Virus record (IMG/VR): IMGVR_UViG_3300047444_000294
Location: 1 to 31,181 of that record
DNA from: a virus
Length of the DNA: 31,181 bases
Strand: one strand, 5' to 3'
Part shown: piece after piece, positions 29,491-31,181 of the stretch
Numbering within the stretch: the first letter of the stretch is position 1
Layout: every line of letters starts with the position of its first letter
Translations under genes and position numbers: made by a program
The notes under the pieces: model-generated
Told to the model about the DNA's origin: nothing
Seen by the model: the letters and a program-made list of their open reading frames with translations, nothing else
Database searches by the model: none

Positions 29491-30395
29491 GCCGCATCCT
29501 CCCGGCTAGAGGGGGGATATTCGGAGGGGAAGGTCCAGCCACCCTTGGCGTCAACGGGGCATGATTTCCCGGTCGTCTGGCGCTTGTGATCCTGCCAGGC
29601 CTCTAGCTGTTTCGATCCGGCTGGCGCGTAGAAGCTGGATGAGACGAGCGCGAGGGCAGGCGCCTGCTGCTGGAAGCCCTCAAATCTGCGCTGCGATAGG
29701 AACCGGCAGGCATGAACGGTCGAGTAGGTGGGGTTGGTGCGGCAATAGGCCCGATACGGCTCTACGGCCTCCGTAGCCGATTTGCGATCTTCGGGAGAAA
29801 GCTTGCCCCATGCGGCCAAAGCTTCCTTTCGGCTCATGATTGGCGTGGTGGGATAGGCTTTCCAGAAAGAAAGAAATTCATCCGAAGGCTTCGAAGTGGT
29901 CTGGGGCGGCGAAGCCGTTTCGGACAAAGAACTTTCTCTTAACTGGTTATTGGTATCTGGTATCTGGTTAGGTAGGCTTTCGCTAGGCTTTTGACAGCCA
30001 ATCGCTTGTGGCGTTCCGTTAGCATCGCTGTTAGCATCGCTAGGGGTAGGTTTAAGCTTTTTCAATGCCTTAGCACGTCCGCCAGCACGTCCGGCATCAG
30101 CCAATTTTTGCGCCTTGCTAGAAGCAATTTCAAACTCCAGCTTCAGGCGTTTTTGAGTTATGGCTTTTCCGTCATCGGACATAAATTCCATGATAGACGG
30201 CGCGATCTTCCGCCACTTATCGAGCGACAGGCGAGCAACTCTGGCAATGCGTATTTCATCGTTCGGAAGGGTTCCGCCAGCGCGCCACATCGCCATGAGG
30301 ATCAAAAGGTAAGCGCCGTGCTCTGTTGTCGTCAGGTGAGACGTGTCGGCCATATAGGCGTCTGTCCAAAGAAGCATCGCGGGAATATCGGTCAT
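29487..30395 (-). CDS. DUF1376-like phage replication protein
   Basis: The 302-aa product begins MTDIPAMLLWTDAYMADTSH, continues TTTEHGAYLLILMAMWRAGG and IARVARLSLDKWRKIAPSIM, the winged-helix pattern of DUF1376 proteins found near phage replication genes. A basic and Asn/Ser-rich linker (about 125-175) joins a C-terminal domain (FLSFWKAYPTTPIMSRKEAL, AWGKLSPEDRKSATEAVEPY, HACRFLSQRRFEGF). It may load a helicase or assist initiation with the DnaA-like protein encoded just upstream. Both ends overlap neighbours with ATGA. Confidence 0.85.
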   Translation of the reverse strand: MTDIPAMLLWTDAYMADTSHLTTTEHGAYLLILMAMWRAGGTLPNDEIRIARVARLSLDKWRKIAPSIMEFMSDDGKAITQKRLKLEFEIASSKAQKLADAGRAGGRAKALKKLKPTPSDANSDANGTPQAIGCQKPSESLPNQIPDTNNQLRESSLSETASPPQTTSKPSDEFLSFWKAYPTTPIMSRKEALAAWGKLSPEDRKSATEAVEPYRAYCRTNPTYSTVHACRFLSQRRFEGFQQQAPALALVSSSFYAPAGSKQLEAWQDHKRQTTGKSCPVDAKGGWTFPSEYPPSSREDAA

Positions 30396-30913
30396 GGCCC
30401 GACCGTCCCGGCGTCAATGCGCGCCTGGTGCCGCTTGATGGCGCTGTGAACGGTCGTGTGGTCCTTGCCTCCGAAGAATTTACCGATCTGCCCAAGGCTC
30501 CATGTCGTGTATTTCGACATTTCCCACATGGCATGATGCCGAGCGCGGACGATCTTGGCTTTGCGCTGATCCCCTTTGATCTGCTCGATTGTGAGATCGT
30601 ATAAATCGGCCTTGGCGCGCAGGATCAGCCATGCGCGGTCATGCGAGAGCGATGGGGGGCCCATAGGGGAAGGATAGATCGTGCGGCAGTCGCGTAACCA
30701 TTGGCTCTTACGGGCGCGCCAAGGCCAGCGTGGCAACTCATCGTCAGATAATGGATCGGCCTGCACTATGATGCGCGTGAACGCCAGGATTACGGCCTCG
30801 CGGGTCGAGATCGGCGCGGGTGGCAGAGGGGCGACGGGAACATCCTCAACGCGCGGCGGCGGAGCAAATCCCAACCGCGCCCGGCGAGCTTGGTACTCGG
30901 ATAACGCTTGCAT
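30392..30913 (-). CDS. DnaA domain IV-like DNA-binding protein
   Basis: The 173-aa product has a proline-rich N-terminus (FAPPPRVEDVPVAPLPPAPI) and a C-terminal helix-turn-helix matching DnaA domain IV: RARHHAMWEMSKYTTWSLGQ, then IGKFFGGKDHTTVHSAIKRH, where KDHTTV is the DnaA box-contacting signature. The ATPase part of DnaA is absent. It may bind DnaA-box-like sites at the phage origin or compete with host DnaA. It starts 5 bases after the upstream gene and overlaps the DUF1376 gene. Confidence 0.88.
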   Translation of the reverse strand: MQALSEYQARRARLGFAPPPRVEDVPVAPLPPAPISTREAVILAFTRIIVQADPLSDDELPRWPWRARKSQWLRDCRTIYPSPMGPPSLSHDRAWLILRAKADLYDLTIEQIKGDQRKAKIVRARHHAMWEMSKYTTWSLGQIGKFFGGKDHTTVHSAIKRHQARIDAGTVGP

Positions 30914-30918
30914 AACGC

Positions 30919-31181
30919 CTACTCCCTCTCACAAAGCGCGGCCGGCGATCCGACGCGGGAAAACATCGCGTCTGGCTGGATCTGGTGCAGGATTGAATTT
31001 GGCTTGGGCGGGGCAGGGACGGGCTTTTGATAGGACTTAGCCAATTCCTTAAGGAACCCCTTGTGGTCGCCTTTTGGCGCGTATTCCTTGAGAGCATGGG
31101 GGGCCGCGTCTGGAACCGGCCTCCCACTTGCTTTGGGGCCGAGGATTCCTTCCCGGCGAAACTTGGCGACGACGCGCGCAA
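30919..31181 (-). CDS. Unknown protein, 5' end cut off by the window
   Basis: Eighty-six codons are visible, ending at TAG 30921-30919, and the start lies beyond the window. The visible part has RVVAKFRREGILGPKASGRP, EYAPKGDHKGFLKELAKSYQ and a proline-rich KPVPAPPKPN stretch. It reads as a basic, partly helical protein and is coupled to the DnaA-like gene. Two other frames in this stretch are weaker by composition. No family is recognised. Confidence 0.65.
   Translation of the reverse strand, partial: ARVVAKFRREGILGPKASGRPVPDAAPHALKEYAPKGDHKGFLKELAKSYQKPVPAPPKPNSILHQIQPDAMFSRVGSPAALCERE

Noticed and set aside
30846-31181. An open frame across the right end reading MRASSPSFAGKESS
   Set aside because: It runs on into the DnaA-like gene in a different frame, and its Ser/Arg/Pro-rich composition is typical of a shadow. 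The frame ending at 30919 fits gene coupling better.
1-31181. Integrase, attachment site, repressor, tRNA, rRNA, insertion sequence or CRISPR array
   Set aside because: I looked for these and found no supporting motif or repeat pattern. The lack of an integrase in the window does not show that the phage is lytic, since both ends are cut.

Overview
This window is a nearly complete late region of a tailed (siphovirus-type) bacteriophage or prophage. Every gene I can support reads on the minus strand, so transcription runs from the right end (31181) to the left end (1). The high GC content, strong GC-rich codon bias, DUF1376-type replication gene, GH19 endolysin and GWRP-type holin suggest an alphaproteobacterial host, probably Hyphomicrobiales-like; this is inference from style, not a match to a named phage. 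No host gene, integrase, repressor, tRNA, rRNA or CRISPR array is visible, so I cannot tell whether the phage is integrated. Both ends are cut through genes.

In transcription order: (1) 31181-27140 holds an early/replication block: a truncated unknown protein, a protein with a DnaA-type DNA-binding domain IV, a DUF1376-like replication protein, a C5-cytosine DNA methyltransferase and two unknowns, closed by an intrinsic terminator at about 27036-27062. (2) A sigma70-like promoter (27008-27036) then starts a run of very small, tightly coupled genes (26950-24870), including several under 60 codons, ending with an HNH endonuclease and a 70-aa protein. (3) A non-coding gap (24690-24869) with a 20-bp dyad lies just before the terminase genes and is a good candidate for the packaging (cos) site. 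(4) The head module follows: small and large terminase, HK97-type portal, ClpP-like prohead protease, a small sigma-region-4-like HTH protein, the HK97-fold major capsid protein, a 53-aa protein and the connector genes. (5) The tail module has the major tail protein, a tail assembly chaperone pair joined by a canonical -1 frameshift site (TTTCCCG, 15904-15898), a minor tail protein, a 1170-aa tape measure, tail-tip proteins, fibre-like proteins and repeat-rich adhesion-type proteins. (6) The lysis module has a 51-aa membrane peptide, a GH19 endolysin with an unusual C-terminal membrane anchor, a 3TM-type holin, an 18-codon peptide and a membrane/coiled-coil protein. (7) At the left edge is the N-terminal part of an HTH plus phosphoesterase-like protein.

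Most genes overlap by 1-4 bases (ATGA, TGATG, TAATG), implying translational coupling. The clear exceptions are the major capsid and major tail genes, the two products needed in the highest copy number. Each sits in its own cassette: an intrinsic terminator upstream, a related 5' leader sharing several sequence blocks, the gene, and a 10-bp hairpin with a TAACC loop downstream. This duplicated leader/hairpin architecture is the most interesting unexplained signal in the window and may be a cis-acting RNA system for over-expressing the two major structural proteins.
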